A stretch of 64,000 bases of DNA, from NCBI GenBank assembly GCA_964410665.1, contig CAYPIE010000021.1:14203-78202 (forward strand), read 5' to 3'. Source of the DNA: CAYPIE01 sp964410665 (GTDB lineage Bacteria > Planctomycetota > Planctomycetia > Gemmatales > Gemmataceae). The notes under the pieces were generated by a model. That model saw only the letters and a list, made by a program, of their open reading frames with translations, was not told where the DNA came from and searched no databases. A program made the position numbers and the translations under genes. Shown in pieces: positions 8,030 through 16,383 of this stretch (position 1 is its first letter; each line of letters begins with the position of its first letter).

Positions 8030-9106
8030 ATGATGTCGCAGCCAAGCACGTTCAATTTGGATGCACTGGTCGCTCCGATTCCCGGGGATGACCCAGCCGG
8101 TAAACCCACTGCTTATGCAGAGATGCAGCAGCTCTTGACGAGTCGCAACAACCGCGACTGGAAGGAGGTGCGCGACCGGGCAATTCGCATCTTGACCTCG
8201 GAGTCAAAAAACCTGGAAGTCGCGGGAGAATTGGTCATCGCACTTACCGGAGAGCACGGATTCAGCGGTCTCCGCGCGGGACTGGCCCTGCTAGGACGGC
8301 TTTATAGCGAATGTTGGGATCGTTTGTATCCCCGCTTGGAAGACGATCAAGTTGAGGAGGAATCCCTGGAGTCCTTACGCAGTGGGGTTATGCGGGTATT
8401 AAATGATGGTTCGGTTGGCTTCCGCCGGGTGGGTGTAAAGTTACCTTTACTCCTGCAAGAGTTGCCGCTGTTGGCCGTCCGCGGAGCTGGTCAGCGCGAT
8501 ATCACCGATCGATTTAGTTATATTGATACTATTAGTCCTGAGCGTAAGCAAGTCTTTGAAGACGCGATTCCGCAGGTAGACATTGACCAGACCCGCGCGG
8601 TCCTGGCGGAGCTTGCCCAATGCCAGACCGAGCTGACCAACCTGAGCACAATTCTGGATGAGCGGTTAACCGTCGACTATTCCCCCAATCTGCAACCGAG
8701 TACGGAACGGCTGAATCTGGGTGGAGCGATGGAGAATTGTCGCAAACTGGCCGAGTCGGTGCTCAAACAACGCGGCGAGCCGCTACAAGCACCGCTGACG
8801 CCTTCCGTCGAGTCGATCGAAGCTGTCGCATCGACTGCCGATCCCGAGGATTCACCCCCGTCCTCGGGGGTATCTCCCATGCAGGTGTTTACTCCGGGCG
8901 CCACCCGGGCCGAACTGTTTGCTCAGATTGAGCAGATTGCTCAGGCCTTTGAACAGCTTGAGCAGCAGAGCGTTGTTCCTGTTCTGCTGCGTCGTGCCAT
9001 TCGCCTCGGCAAGATGCCCCTTGCCGAACTTATGAAGGAACTTCTCAACGATGATAAGCTCCGCGAAGAGATCGAACGAAAGCAACAAGAAGAAGCCGAC
9101 GATTGA
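8030..9106 (+). CDS. tssA: Type VI secretion protein TssA (ImpA family)
   Basis: The 358-residue protein begins with the ImpA N-terminal domain pattern (LVAPIPGDDPAGKP, then a DWKEVRDRAIRIL segment and the WDRLYPRLEDD motif), which defines TssA. TssA primes and coordinates tube and sheath polymerisation and may cap the distal end. The C-terminal part (about residues 290-358) is helical with the RRAIRLGKMPLAELMKELL motif seen in short TssA proteins. GGAAGG precedes the ATG by a few bases. It is divergent from tssB across 278 bases and convergent with tssK. Confidence 0.93.
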   Translation: MMSQPSTFNLDALVAPIPGDDPAGKPTAYAEMQQLLTSRNNRDWKEVRDRAIRILTSESKNLEVAGELVIALTGEHGFSGLRAGLALLGRLYSECWDRLYPRLEDDQVEEESLESLRSGVMRVLNDGSVGFRRVGVKLPLLLQELPLLAVRGAGQRDITDRFSYIDTISPERKQVFEDAIPQVDIDQTRAVLAELAQCQTELTNLSTILDERLTVDYSPNLQPSTERLNLGGAMENCRKLAESVLKQRGEPLQAPLTPSVESIEAVASTADPEDSPPSSGVSPMQVFTPGATRAELFAQIEQIAQAFEQLEQQSVVPVLLRRAIRLGKMPLAELMKELLNDDKLREEIERKQQEEADD

Positions 9107-9127
9107 TCGGTTTGACCGCGGCCAGAG

Positions 9128-10546
9128 CTAACCAAGACGCGTTGCCGGCAGGACAAACAAGGTGAATCGGAAAGTCGCCACCTCCGATTCGGTTTCGATC
9201 GTCACTTGTTCTTGCCCCTCGAAGTTGCCCAGAGCTCTTTTCAAGTCCAGCCGGATGGCCAACGATAAGGAGTCCTGCACCTTCTGCCAGTCGGCCTGGG
9301 GCTCGCGACTTAGCTCGAAATATGTCCAGCCAGCTGGGAGATCGCGCGGCGGGTTGCTTGCCGGGGTAAACATCATCCCAGGTTCCCCGCGCCGAAAAAG
9401 CCGTTCGACCTGATCGGCCGCGCCAATCTTCATGCCCAGCTTTTCCGGCCGAGTCAGCAGGCGAACACAGTCGGCAGAGGACAACTGGGGCACGCGGACA
9501 CCGAGGAACATCTGCCAGTCCGACTGCAACCAATCCCGGTCGAGACTGACCACCATGCGAGTCCCCTCGCCGACAAAGGTTCGTTCCAGCACGACCGGCT
9601 CTTCAACCTGGTTCAACAATCGATCGAGGAGCCGTTTGAGTTCCTGGAACACCCGCCCCAGGTCATCATGGTCATAACGCGGCAGCTCTGGGCAGCGTCG
9701 GTCTGGGGCGAAGATGGCCAGTTGGCCAACAATGCGGCAAAGGTCGCGGTAGGCCTCCAGGGGGTGGATGCCGGGGATGAAGGCGGTGGCGTCGAGCACC
9801 GCGGCAGCCTCGTGAAGGATGCGTAATTGGGCGACCTTGACCGCGTCGCCGGGGGAGCGGCTGTCTAAAGTGATTCCCCGGGAGACCACCTGGGCAGCGA
9901 GAAGTTCGCTTTTTTTCCGCAGCCGGAAGTAGAGTTGTTGCAGTATATCCTCTTGAAGGCCCCGCCAGGCAGCGCTGCTAAGCAGCGCGGGGATATAGTC
10001 AGGATCGATCTCGGGAGGTGCTTCGGGGCGGTCGGCTTTGGTGAGCCGAGCCAGGGTCAACACCTCGTAGCCCGCTTCATCCCCGGCGGTGGTCAGCAGG
10101 CGAGCCTGCAGCGCCTGGAACTTGAGGGGTTGCGGATTGGTGCCGGTGTTTTCATCCTCAATAGGGAGGGTCAACACCTGGAAACGTCCGGGTTGGCCGG
10201 GCTGCTCCAAGTTGGCCGAGCTTGGCCGCAGCCGCGGCACGGCCAGTCGGACCTCAACCCGTGCGTTTTGCTGCAGGACCGGTTGCAGGTCTAAGCTCAA
10301 TGGATAGGTCAATTCGGCAAGCACGACCAAGGTCCCATCACGAAGCCGGGCCTCGAGTTCGCGAACGACAAACTGTCCGCTGGCCAGAGCGTCGGGATCG
10401 ATGATTAGGCGATGGATCCCCCAATAATAGTGCTGGCTCCAGCCGATATGCTGATGGAGCAGCCATTGATCGTGTCGGGCCGCCGCCTGAAAATGCTGCG
10501 GGCGAAGGAACATCCCCTCGTCCCAGTGGACGGCTTTGGAGGTCAT
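9128..10546 (-). CDS. tssK: Type VI secretion baseplate-membrane linker TssK
   Basis: This 472-residue protein opens with the TssK/ImpJ signature VHWDEGMFLRPQHFQ and carries the later GWTYFELSR motif near its C-terminus. Trimeric TssK links the baseplate wedge to the cytoplasmic parts of TssL and TssM. The gene converges with tssA (21 bases between stops) and diverges from tssL across about 160 bases, so it is probably expressed from its own promoter. Length is typical. Confidence 0.94.
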   Translation of the reverse strand: MTSKAVHWDEGMFLRPQHFQAAARHDQWLLHQHIGWSQHYYWGIHRLIIDPDALASGQFVVRELEARLRDGTLVVLAELTYPLSLDLQPVLQQNARVEVRLAVPRLRPSSANLEQPGQPGRFQVLTLPIEDENTGTNPQPLKFQALQARLLTTAGDEAGYEVLTLARLTKADRPEAPPEIDPDYIPALLSSAAWRGLQEDILQQLYFRLRKKSELLAAQVVSRGITLDSRSPGDAVKVAQLRILHEAAAVLDATAFIPGIHPLEAYRDLCRIVGQLAIFAPDRRCPELPRYDHDDLGRVFQELKRLLDRLLNQVEEPVVLERTFVGEGTRMVVSLDRDWLQSDWQMFLGVRVPQLSSADCVRLLTRPEKLGMKIGAADQVERLFRRGEPGMMFTPASNPPRDLPAGWTYFELSREPQADWQKVQDSLSLAIRLDLKRALGNFEGQEQVTIETESEVATFRFTLFVLPATRLG

Positions 10547-10588
10547 CAGATTTGGCTCCTAGAGGGTCGCGTTGCCCAGAAGCGACCG

Positions 10589-10616
10589 TTGACAGGGGTC
10601 GCTCGTCGGTTATCAG
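10589..10616 (+). promoter_or_regulatory. Possible promoter for tssL-tssM
   Basis: A perfect TTGACA (10589-10594) is followed after 16 bases by TATCAG (10611-10616), which matches the -10 consensus at four positions. It would give a leader of about 84 bases before tssL. Confidence 0.35.
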
Positions 10617-10706
10617 TAGGGAATTCGTTGCGAAAACCAACTCCTTCCCACCACACCATCGTGCGCCATCCCCTGGGGTGCGGGCTCGAGTCGGGAGATG
10701 CTGGCA

Positions 10707-11357
10707 ATGCCTGAGGAATTACGCAAGCTGGTCGATCCAGTACTCCAACAGGGCCTGGAACTCCATACCCGACTCCAGCGTGGTGAACGCCCTAGCCTGG
10801 CCGCGGAGCAACTTGCCCTCAAACGTTTACTGGGGTTCGCGGATCAACCAACCCCCTGGGGCACCGATACGCGAACGGGCTTCCTAGGCTTGCGATACGC
10901 CTTAACTTGCTGGTTGGATGAATTGTTTATCCAGCACTCTCCAGCCTTCTGGGCCGATCAATGGAACGAAGATAAGCTGGAAATGGCCCTGTTTGACTCC
11001 CAACTGCGCTATTCGGAATTTTGGGAACAGGTGCGGCTTGCCGAGAAGGTCCCCGACGGCGGCGCTGCTCTGGAGACCTTTTGGCTGTGTGTGGTTTTGG
11101 GCTTTCGCGGCGCCCGCGGCCAGCAACCGGATACGTTACGCGAATGGGCCAACGCCATGCGAACTCGTGCCGCCGCCAACCTACCACCGGAACCGCCCAG
11201 CCCCCCCGAACAAGCGCCCACTGCCAACGCCCCGCTTCTGTTGGGGGTAGCCGCCTACCGGAACATGGTTTGGTGGCTGACCTTTGGCATCCTTCTGAGC
11301 GTTCCCTTGGTCCTGCTCATGCTCACTCTGCTCAACTACGCGGGAGAGAAACCATGA
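10707..11357 (+). CDS. tssL: Type VI secretion inner-membrane protein TssL (DotU family)
   Basis: From the ATG at 10707 the product has 216 residues. The first ~185 form the cytoplasmic DotU hook (FLGLRYALTCWLDELFI and the FWLCVVLGFRGARG motif are family hallmarks), followed by a single membrane helix near the C-terminus (WWLTFGILLSVPLVLLMLTL). There is no OmpA/peptidoglycan-binding extension. GGGAG lies 9 bases before this ATG, whereas the in-frame ATG at 10698 directly abuts it. The stop overlaps the tssM start (ATGA). Confidence 0.9.
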   Translation: MPEELRKLVDPVLQQGLELHTRLQRGERPSLAAEQLALKRLLGFADQPTPWGTDTRTGFLGLRYALTCWLDELFIQHSPAFWADQWNEDKLEMALFDSQLRYSEFWEQVRLAEKVPDGGAALETFWLCVVLGFRGARGQQPDTLREWANAMRTRAAANLPPEPPSPPEQAPTANAPLLLGVAAYRNMVWWLTFGILLSVPLVLLMLTLLNYAGEKP

Positions 11358-13015
11358 ATCCGTGGACTCTACTAATGCGCCTGTTCCGCTGGTTGGGCCG
11401 ATTACTGTTGCCCATGCTGGGTCCTCCCCGTTTGTCGGGAACCACCTTCTGGATTGTTCATGTCCTGGTGGTAGCCGCCATCCTCGTCGGGTTGTGGTGG
11501 TTACAGCAGAGGTGGATGGAGATCGGACGCAATCTGACGCCCTACGCGCCTGAACTGTTACGCGAAATCTGGTTGCCGCTTCTGGTTCTAGCAATCTATT
11601 TGCTTTGCTGGCTCGGTTATTGGCTTTATCAATTACTGCAACCGGTCGAGCCGTATATCCCCTTCCCCGATCTCGAGGAGGCATGGAACGCCATCACCGC
11701 GGAGCTCCATAAAGCAGGAATCGACCCCTATGATACCCCGATCTACGTTCTGTTCGGACAATTGCCCAAGGATGAAGCCAGCTTCTTTACCAGCCTGCTG
11801 ATCCGCCCCGAGGTGACGGCGGTCCCCTCGCGGACCGCCCCAGTCCGCTGCTACGCACATCGCCAGGCGATTTTTCTCGTTTGTAACGGGGTGACCCTGC
11901 TGGAACAAATCGATCGGCAAGCCTTCGTCGCCACTTCCGAGCAAGCAGATGATGAACAATCCATTGCCTTTGATCCCGCACAATCGATCAAGATGGGGCA
12001 ATCGATTGCCATGTCCATGTCGCATGGGTCCCGCGGTTCACTGGCAGCGATGGGGGGCAACTTTTCGGAGATCCAGGCAATCATCCGTCAAGCGCAGGCC
12101 GAGGGCCGTCCCTTGAATGAGGAGGAAAAAGCCGAGATTCGCCGACTGTCGCATCCCGAGGACCAGCCGCGCCGTTCCCCAGCTGGCGCTGCCGCAAACA
12201 AACAACCCCGCTTGCACGTCTTGCAAGATGCCATGACCGTCGCAGAGCAAACCGCCCGGATGAGTTATCTTTTGCGACGGGTTGCCGAGACGCGTTGGCC
12301 ACTCTGTCCACTCAACGGGGCGATTGTGCTGCTCTCCGCGCGACAGGCAACCCAGGAACACATTGCCGCGCAGCTTGGGGTGATTGCCCGGCAAGACCTA
12401 CTCAACCTGATCACGGCTGCCCGGTTGCGTTTTCCCACCTATGTGTTGCTCACCGAACTCGATGAGTTGCCCGGGGCCAACGAGTTTCTGCGCCGTTTTG
12501 CGACCGTTGATCGACGCGATAAACGCCTCGGCAAAGGTTTCCCGCTAGAACCGGATTTACCGAGCGAGCAGCTGGCGCCCCGGGTGGAGGAAAGTGTGCG
12601 TTGGACCTTCGCCGGACTCCTCCCCTATGTGACCTACAAGCAGTTACGGGTCGAGACCGGCGATGAGACTGCGGTGAGTGAATCGATTCAGAGCAATGCA
12701 GCCCTGTTGGCCTTCTTGCGGGCGACGCGTACGCAGGCCGCGGCGATTGCTCGGATGGTGAGTCGAGCCGTGGTCCCCGATGGAACATGGCTCAACTTTG
12801 GCGGCTGCTACACGACTGCCCAGTACGAAGGGCGTAGCTTGTTCTTAAAAGATTTCTTTCGCAAGCTAGACAGCACCCAGAGTTATGTGGCTTGGACCGA
12901 GCAGGCCTTTGCCGAAGACGCTTGGTACGGACGGGCCGTCCGTCTGGGCTATCTTGCCCTGGGTGGGGTGGTGCTGGGAGTGATCGGCCTGGGAGTCTGG
13001 GTATACATCTCGTAG
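11354..13015 (+). CDS. tssM: Short TssM/IcmF-like protein
   Basis: The 553-residue protein has two N-terminal membrane helices (about residues 29-50 and 73-95), a cytoplasmic domain of about 400 residues, and a third helix at the very C-terminus (LGYLALGGVVLGVIGLGVW). This is the first half of TssM; the large periplasmic part that contacts TssJ is absent. Where full TssM proteins carry a GxxGxGK(T/S) P-loop, this one has FGQLPKDEAS, with no GK(T/S). It should still bind TssK/TssL. The start overlaps the tssL stop. The upstream in-frame extension to 11021 lies in another frame of tssL and is rejected. Confidence 0.83.
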   Translation: MNPWTLLMRLFRWLGRLLLPMLGPPRLSGTTFWIVHVLVVAAILVGLWWLQQRWMEIGRNLTPYAPELLREIWLPLLVLAIYLLCWLGYWLYQLLQPVEPYIPFPDLEEAWNAITAELHKAGIDPYDTPIYVLFGQLPKDEASFFTSLLIRPEVTAVPSRTAPVRCYAHRQAIFLVCNGVTLLEQIDRQAFVATSEQADDEQSIAFDPAQSIKMGQSIAMSMSHGSRGSLAAMGGNFSEIQAIIRQAQAEGRPLNEEEKAEIRRLSHPEDQPRRSPAGAAANKQPRLHVLQDAMTVAEQTARMSYLLRRVAETRWPLCPLNGAIVLLSARQATQEHIAAQLGVIARQDLLNLITAARLRFPTYVLLTELDELPGANEFLRRFATVDRRDKRLGKGFPLEPDLPSEQLAPRVEESVRWTFAGLLPYVTYKQLRVETGDETAVSESIQSNAALLAFLRATRTQAAAIARMVSRAVVPDGTWLNFGGCYTTAQYEGRSLFLKDFFRKLDSTQSYVAWTEQAFAEDAWYGRAVRLGYLALGGVVLGVIGLGVWVYIS

Positions 13016-13041
13016 TGCAAACGCGAATGCCATCCTGGCAA

Positions 13042-13057
13042 TAGGGCAACGGCCCTA
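13042..13057. terminator. Small hairpin between convergent tssM and iscX
   Basis: TAGGGC and GCCCTA form a 6-bp stem around an AACG loop, 27 bases after the tssM stop and just past the iscX stop on the other strand. It has no U-run, so termination is only suggested by the position between convergent genes. Confidence 0.3.
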
Positions 13058-13063
13058 AGACCC

Positions 13064-13282
13064 TCAGTCGTTGCCGTACTCATCCTTCCATTCTTCGTAC
13101 CAAGCCATTTGGATTGCTTCAAGAATCTTCTCATTAGAATCCTCAGGCTTTCCCGCAAAGTCCTCGAGATCTAAAATCCACTTATGCATATCGGTGAAGC
13201 GGACCGTCAGTGGGTCGAGGGTATCATAGCGGTCAAATAAGGCTTCGCCGAGCTCGCGATAATTCTGCCAGTTGAGTGCCAT
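13064..13282 (-). CDS. iscX: Iron-sulfur assembly adaptor IscX
   Basis: The 72-residue acidic protein matches IscX along nearly its whole length: LNWQNYRELGEALFD, then a DPLTVRFTDMHKWI-type segment and LEDF, then SNEKILEAI and a closing WYEEWKDEY. IscX binds the cysteine desulfurase IscS and iron and tunes the rate of Fe-S cluster assembly. It ends the isc operon, 14 bases after hscA, the same end position as in enterobacterial isc operons. Confidence 0.93.
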   Translation of the reverse strand: MALNWQNYRELGEALFDRYDTLDPLTVRFTDMHKWILDLEDFAGKPEDSNEKILEAIQMAWYEEWKDEYGND

Positions 13283-13296
13283 GCTCCGCTCCCTGG

Positions 13297-15126
13297 TTAG
13301 ATGTTCGCATCAAGATGGTCGGCATCTTTGCCGTACAGCGTTTGCTTGACCACGGAATTCATCAGCAACTCGGCCAACGGCTGCGTGGCCTGGCCAAACT
13401 CGGCGACTCGCGCTTGCAGCTGATCCACATTCTGAGCCTGCATTGCCTCCTCCAAGGCCGACTGGGCAGCGGCAATCCGTTCACGCTCAACGGCAGGGAG
13501 TTGCGCACCGGCTTGGGTCAACGCTTTGGCCGTGTGCGAAAGGTCGCCTTCCGCTTTGGAACGTAGTTCAATCAGACGTCGGGCGGTGAAGTCCGCCTGG
13601 GCATGTTCGACGCTTTCGAGCACCAGTCGCTCTATCTCTTCAGGGCTCAACCCATGCCCAGCCTGGACACTCACCTTGGCCTGCTGACCACTACGGTTCT
13701 CCACCGCACTGACGGTAAGCAAACCGTTGGCATCCACCAGAAAGGTAACATCGACCTGTGGCATGTGCGCAGCCATCGGCGGCAGATTGGACAAGGTGAA
13801 CTCGCCAAGCAGACGGCAATCGCGCGTGAGTTCTCGTTCGCCTTGATAGATATTGATTTTCACAGCAGTCTGATTGTCGACCGAAGTGGTGTAGCGGGTG
13901 GTCGCTTTGGTGGGGATGGTGGTGTTGCGGTGAATTAACTTGTCGACCACTCCACCGCGCGTCTCAATGCCGAGCGACAGAGGGACAACGTCGAGCAACA
14001 ACATGTGTCGCGAGCCGCCCGTTAAAATGTCCGCCTGAACTGCAGCCCCCAGTGCCACCACCTCATCCGGATTCAACTCGGTGTGCGGGGTGCGACCGAA
14101 GAACGCTCCGACCCGTTGTCGAACCACCGGAATGCGCGTCGAACCACCGACCAACACCACCTCATCGATCTCCGCGGGCTTGAGCTCGGCATCGCGCAAA
14201 GCCAGCCGACACTTCTCAAGCGTCCGTTCGATGGCCGGGGTGATCAGAGCTTCAAACTCGGCCCGGGTAATGGTCCGGGTGAAATCCAAGCGATGGGCCG
14301 AGAGCCCCACCTTGAAGGTCGCTTCCTCTGCTTGACTCAGCTGAATCTTGACGGCTTCCGCTCGATCCCGCAGAGTTTGCAACGCCTCTGGAGCCAACGG
14401 CTGGTCGTTCAGCCCCTGCTCGTCGATGACCAGCTGCATCAACGCTCGGTCAAAATCATCCCCGCCCAGAAATGTATCGCCGTTGGTGCTTAGGACTTTA
14501 AACACGCCATCCGCCAACGACAGGATGGAGCAGTCAAAGGTCCCACCCCCCAGGTCATAGACGGCGATCTTGCCATTGCGTTTTTCTTGTAAGCCGTAAG
14601 CCAGGGCTGCGGCAGTCGGTTCGTTAACGATCCGCAGAACATCCAGCCCGGCGATCCGCCCGGCATCCCGAGTCGCCTGCCGTTGCGCATCATCAAAATA
14701 GGCAGGCACGGTGATGACAGCCTTACTCGGGTTGCCTGCCCGAGAACGCAGCTCACGCAGGATGCGTGCGGAAAGTTCCTCGGGAGTAAATTCCCGATCA
14801 CCGATCCGAACGTGCAACACGGTCCGACTCGAATCGAGTTCTCGTTCGACGACTTGATAAGGGATGAGCTTGAGTTCCTGTTCCAAATCGGCCAGGGTGC
14901 GGCCCATCAGGCGTTTGACGCTGTAGACCGTCTGATCGGGGTCACTCAGAGCCCGTTCGCGGGCGACACTGCCGACCAGTACACTGCCATCTTCATGGAA
15001 GCTGAGCACACTCGGGACCAATGCCACTCCATGGGCATCGCGGATCACCTCAGGGTGCCCATCTTTCATGGTCGCAGCCAGACTATAGGTGGTGCCCAGA
15101 TCAATACCGACAACTTCGTTGGCCAT
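13297..15126 (-). CDS. hscA: Fe-S assembly Hsp70 chaperone HscA
   Basis: A 609-residue Hsp70 with the ATPase signatures GIDLGTTYSLAATM (N-terminus), YDLGGGTFDCSILS and LVGGSTRIPVVRQ, and a substrate-binding domain. HscA takes IscU with its cluster and drives transfer to acceptors. The pairing with hscB, the LPPVK site in the IscU of this window and operon position make HscA rather than DnaK the right name. No clear Shine-Dalgarno sequence precedes the ATG at 15126, and the tRNA-Val gene ends only 38 bases upstream. Confidence 0.92.
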   Translation of the reverse strand: MANEVVGIDLGTTYSLAATMKDGHPEVIRDAHGVALVPSVLSFHEDGSVLVGSVARERALSDPDQTVYSVKRLMGRTLADLEQELKLIPYQVVERELDSSRTVLHVRIGDREFTPEELSARILRELRSRAGNPSKAVITVPAYFDDAQRQATRDAGRIAGLDVLRIVNEPTAAALAYGLQEKRNGKIAVYDLGGGTFDCSILSLADGVFKVLSTNGDTFLGGDDFDRALMQLVIDEQGLNDQPLAPEALQTLRDRAEAVKIQLSQAEEATFKVGLSAHRLDFTRTITRAEFEALITPAIERTLEKCRLALRDAELKPAEIDEVVLVGGSTRIPVVRQRVGAFFGRTPHTELNPDEVVALGAAVQADILTGGSRHMLLLDVVPLSLGIETRGGVVDKLIHRNTTIPTKATTRYTTSVDNQTAVKINIYQGERELTRDCRLLGEFTLSNLPPMAAHMPQVDVTFLVDANGLLTVSAVENRSGQQAKVSVQAGHGLSPEEIERLVLESVEHAQADFTARRLIELRSKAEGDLSHTAKALTQAGAQLPAVERERIAAAQSALEEAMQAQNVDQLQARVAEFGQATQPLAELLMNSVVKQTLYGKDADHLDANI

Positions 15127-15164
15127 AAGTCAAAATGATGATCGTAGAAAACGAGGATGCGGGA

Positions 15165-15236
15165 TGGGCGCTACAGGAATCGAACCTGTGACACTTCGCG
15201 TGTAAGGCGAATGCTCTACCTCTGAGCTAAGCGCCC
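15165..15236 (-). tRNA. tRNA-Val (anticodon UAC)
   Basis: A complete 72-base cloverleaf: 7-bp acceptor stem GGGCGCT/AGCGCCC, a D-arm, a 5-bp anticodon stem TTCGC/GCGAA with loop CTTACAC (anticodon TAC), a 5-base variable loop and a T-arm with loop TTCGATT. The discriminator is A, and no CCA is encoded. It lies inside the isc operon on the same strand. Its first ten bases are also the last ten bases of hscB, including that gene's TAG stop. Confidence 0.96.
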
Positions 15237-15784
15237 GCTGAGGGCTCAGCGTGCAAATCACGCTTTAACCCTTGAATGTATTTCAAACTATTCAATTCCA
15301 TACGAATCCGTTGCAATACGCTGTCGCGTGTTTGCGCGGGCAGCACTGCTTCGAGCTGAGCAAACAGTCCGGCGAGGACCTCGAGGAGCCCCGCTCGCTT
15401 GGCGTCAATCTGGGCCTCCATCTCCTGAAACGGAGGTGTTTCGGGCTGGGCCGTTTGCTTCATCTCCTCGATCGCCATACGAAGTTCAAGAACCTCCTCG
15501 AGAAAGGCGGGGGGCATGGACTTGAACTCGCTGGCCGAGGGACCACCCTCGAGCGTCAGCAGATACTCCGCACGCTGATGCGGATCCTTCAATACACGAT
15601 ACGCATCATTGAGCGCAGAGGCCAGTTCCAAGCTGGCCAGCTGATCGCTGGTCGAACCAAGTTGATGCACATCGGGGTGGACCTCGCGACTACGCCGTAA
15701 ATATTCGCGTTCCAACAGGTCCCTATCAACTGCAAAACGCCTCGGCAGTCCGAGGCGTTCAAAGTGGTCTGGCACTGGTATCAT
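15227..15784 (-). CDS. hscB: HscB J-domain co-chaperone for Fe-S assembly
   Basis: This 185-residue protein begins with a Hsc20-type J domain (FERLGLPRRFAVD, intact HPD at about residues 37-39, and ALNDAYRVLKDP) followed by a C-terminal three-helix IscU-binding domain (EFKSMPPAFLEEVLELRMAIEE). HscB delivers IscU to HscA and stimulates its ATPase. The stop codon and the two preceding codons lie in the tRNA-Val gene. Upstream iscA ends 81 bases away across a hairpin. Confidence 0.92.
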   Translation of the reverse strand: MIPVPDHFERLGLPRRFAVDRDLLEREYLRRSREVHPDVHQLGSTSDQLASLELASALNDAYRVLKDPHQRAEYLLTLEGGPSASEFKSMPPAFLEEVLELRMAIEEMKQTAQPETPPFQEMEAQIDAKRAGLLEVLAGLFAQLEAVLPAQTRDSVLQRIRMELNSLKYIQGLKRDLHAEPSAGA

Positions 15785-15826
15785 AAAGCAAAACCTTGTG
15801 TGCCCCAGGGCGGGGACGGCTTTCCC

Positions 15827-15848
15827 CGACCTGGGTTGCTCCAGGTCG
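15827..15848. other. Hairpin between iscA and hscB
   Basis: CGACCTGG and CCAGGTCG form a perfect 8-bp stem with a 6-base loop, 17 bases past the iscA stop. No U-run follows in either direction, so it is more likely a processing or stability element than a terminator. Confidence 0.45.
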
Positions 15849-15865
15849 AGGAAAAAGCGTGTTTG

Positions 15866-16285
15866 TTACATCGAGAATGAGCTACCGCAGCCGCAGGTGC
15901 TCTTCGCCGAGGGGTTGCTGATGCTGAAGCCTCGGCGGTTTAGATCGTCATGAAAATCGACGGTGACGCCCTCGAGGTACATCAGGCTACGCTTATCCAC
16001 CACCAACGAAATTCCGTACACTTCATACACTTCGTCGAGCTTCTCGTTCACCTGCGGGTCCAAATCCAGCTTGTGCTGAAAGCCCGAGCAGCCGCCGCCC
16101 ACCACACGCATGCGAAGGTGTAGCTTCTCGGTAACCCCAGCGCTTGCCTGTTCGGCGATGATCCGCCGTACCTCTTCAGCAGCTTTCTCGGTGATTTGAA
16201 TGCCGGTCGGGGCGGTGGTTTCTTTGGTGGCCTCTTTCGCATCATTCTTGAGGCCGAGTTCGCTTTGTTCAGTCACCGAAGCCAT
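15866..16285 (-). CDS. iscA: A-type Fe-S carrier protein IscA
   Basis: From the ATG at 16285 (AGGAGAA 5-6 bases upstream) the protein has 139 residues: a charged N-terminal tail of about 28 residues, then the HesB/IscA core with GITEKAAEEVRRII-like opening, GGGCSGFQHKLDLD and the C-terminal STCGCGSSFS, giving the three ligand cysteines. It carries clusters or iron to acceptor proteins. The N-terminal tail is longer than in E. coli IscA. An upstream in-frame codon at 16351 has no support. Confidence 0.9.
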   Translation of the reverse strand: MASVTEQSELGLKNDAKEATKETTAPTGIQITEKAAEEVRRIIAEQASAGVTEKLHLRMRVVGGGCSGFQHKLDLDPQVNEKLDEVYEVYGISLVVDKRSLMYLEGVTVDFHDDLNRRGFSISNPSAKSTCGCGSSFSM

Positions 16286-16383
16286 AACACTTCTCCTGTT
16301 CGTGGGATGGATGAAGGAAGACCGATTCCACAGATTTGTCGTTACTCTCATTAGACGGTAAGTAACGAGCCGGGATTCATCGG

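Noticed and set aside
11021..11353. Extended N-terminus for the TssM-like protein
   Set aside because: The extension lies in another frame of tssL; the ATG at 11354 overlaps the tssL stop and begins at the membrane-helix region.
13297..15126. The isc-operon Hsp70 as a general DnaK
   Set aside because: Its place next to hscB and iscX and the LPPVK site in the nearby IscU indicate HscA.
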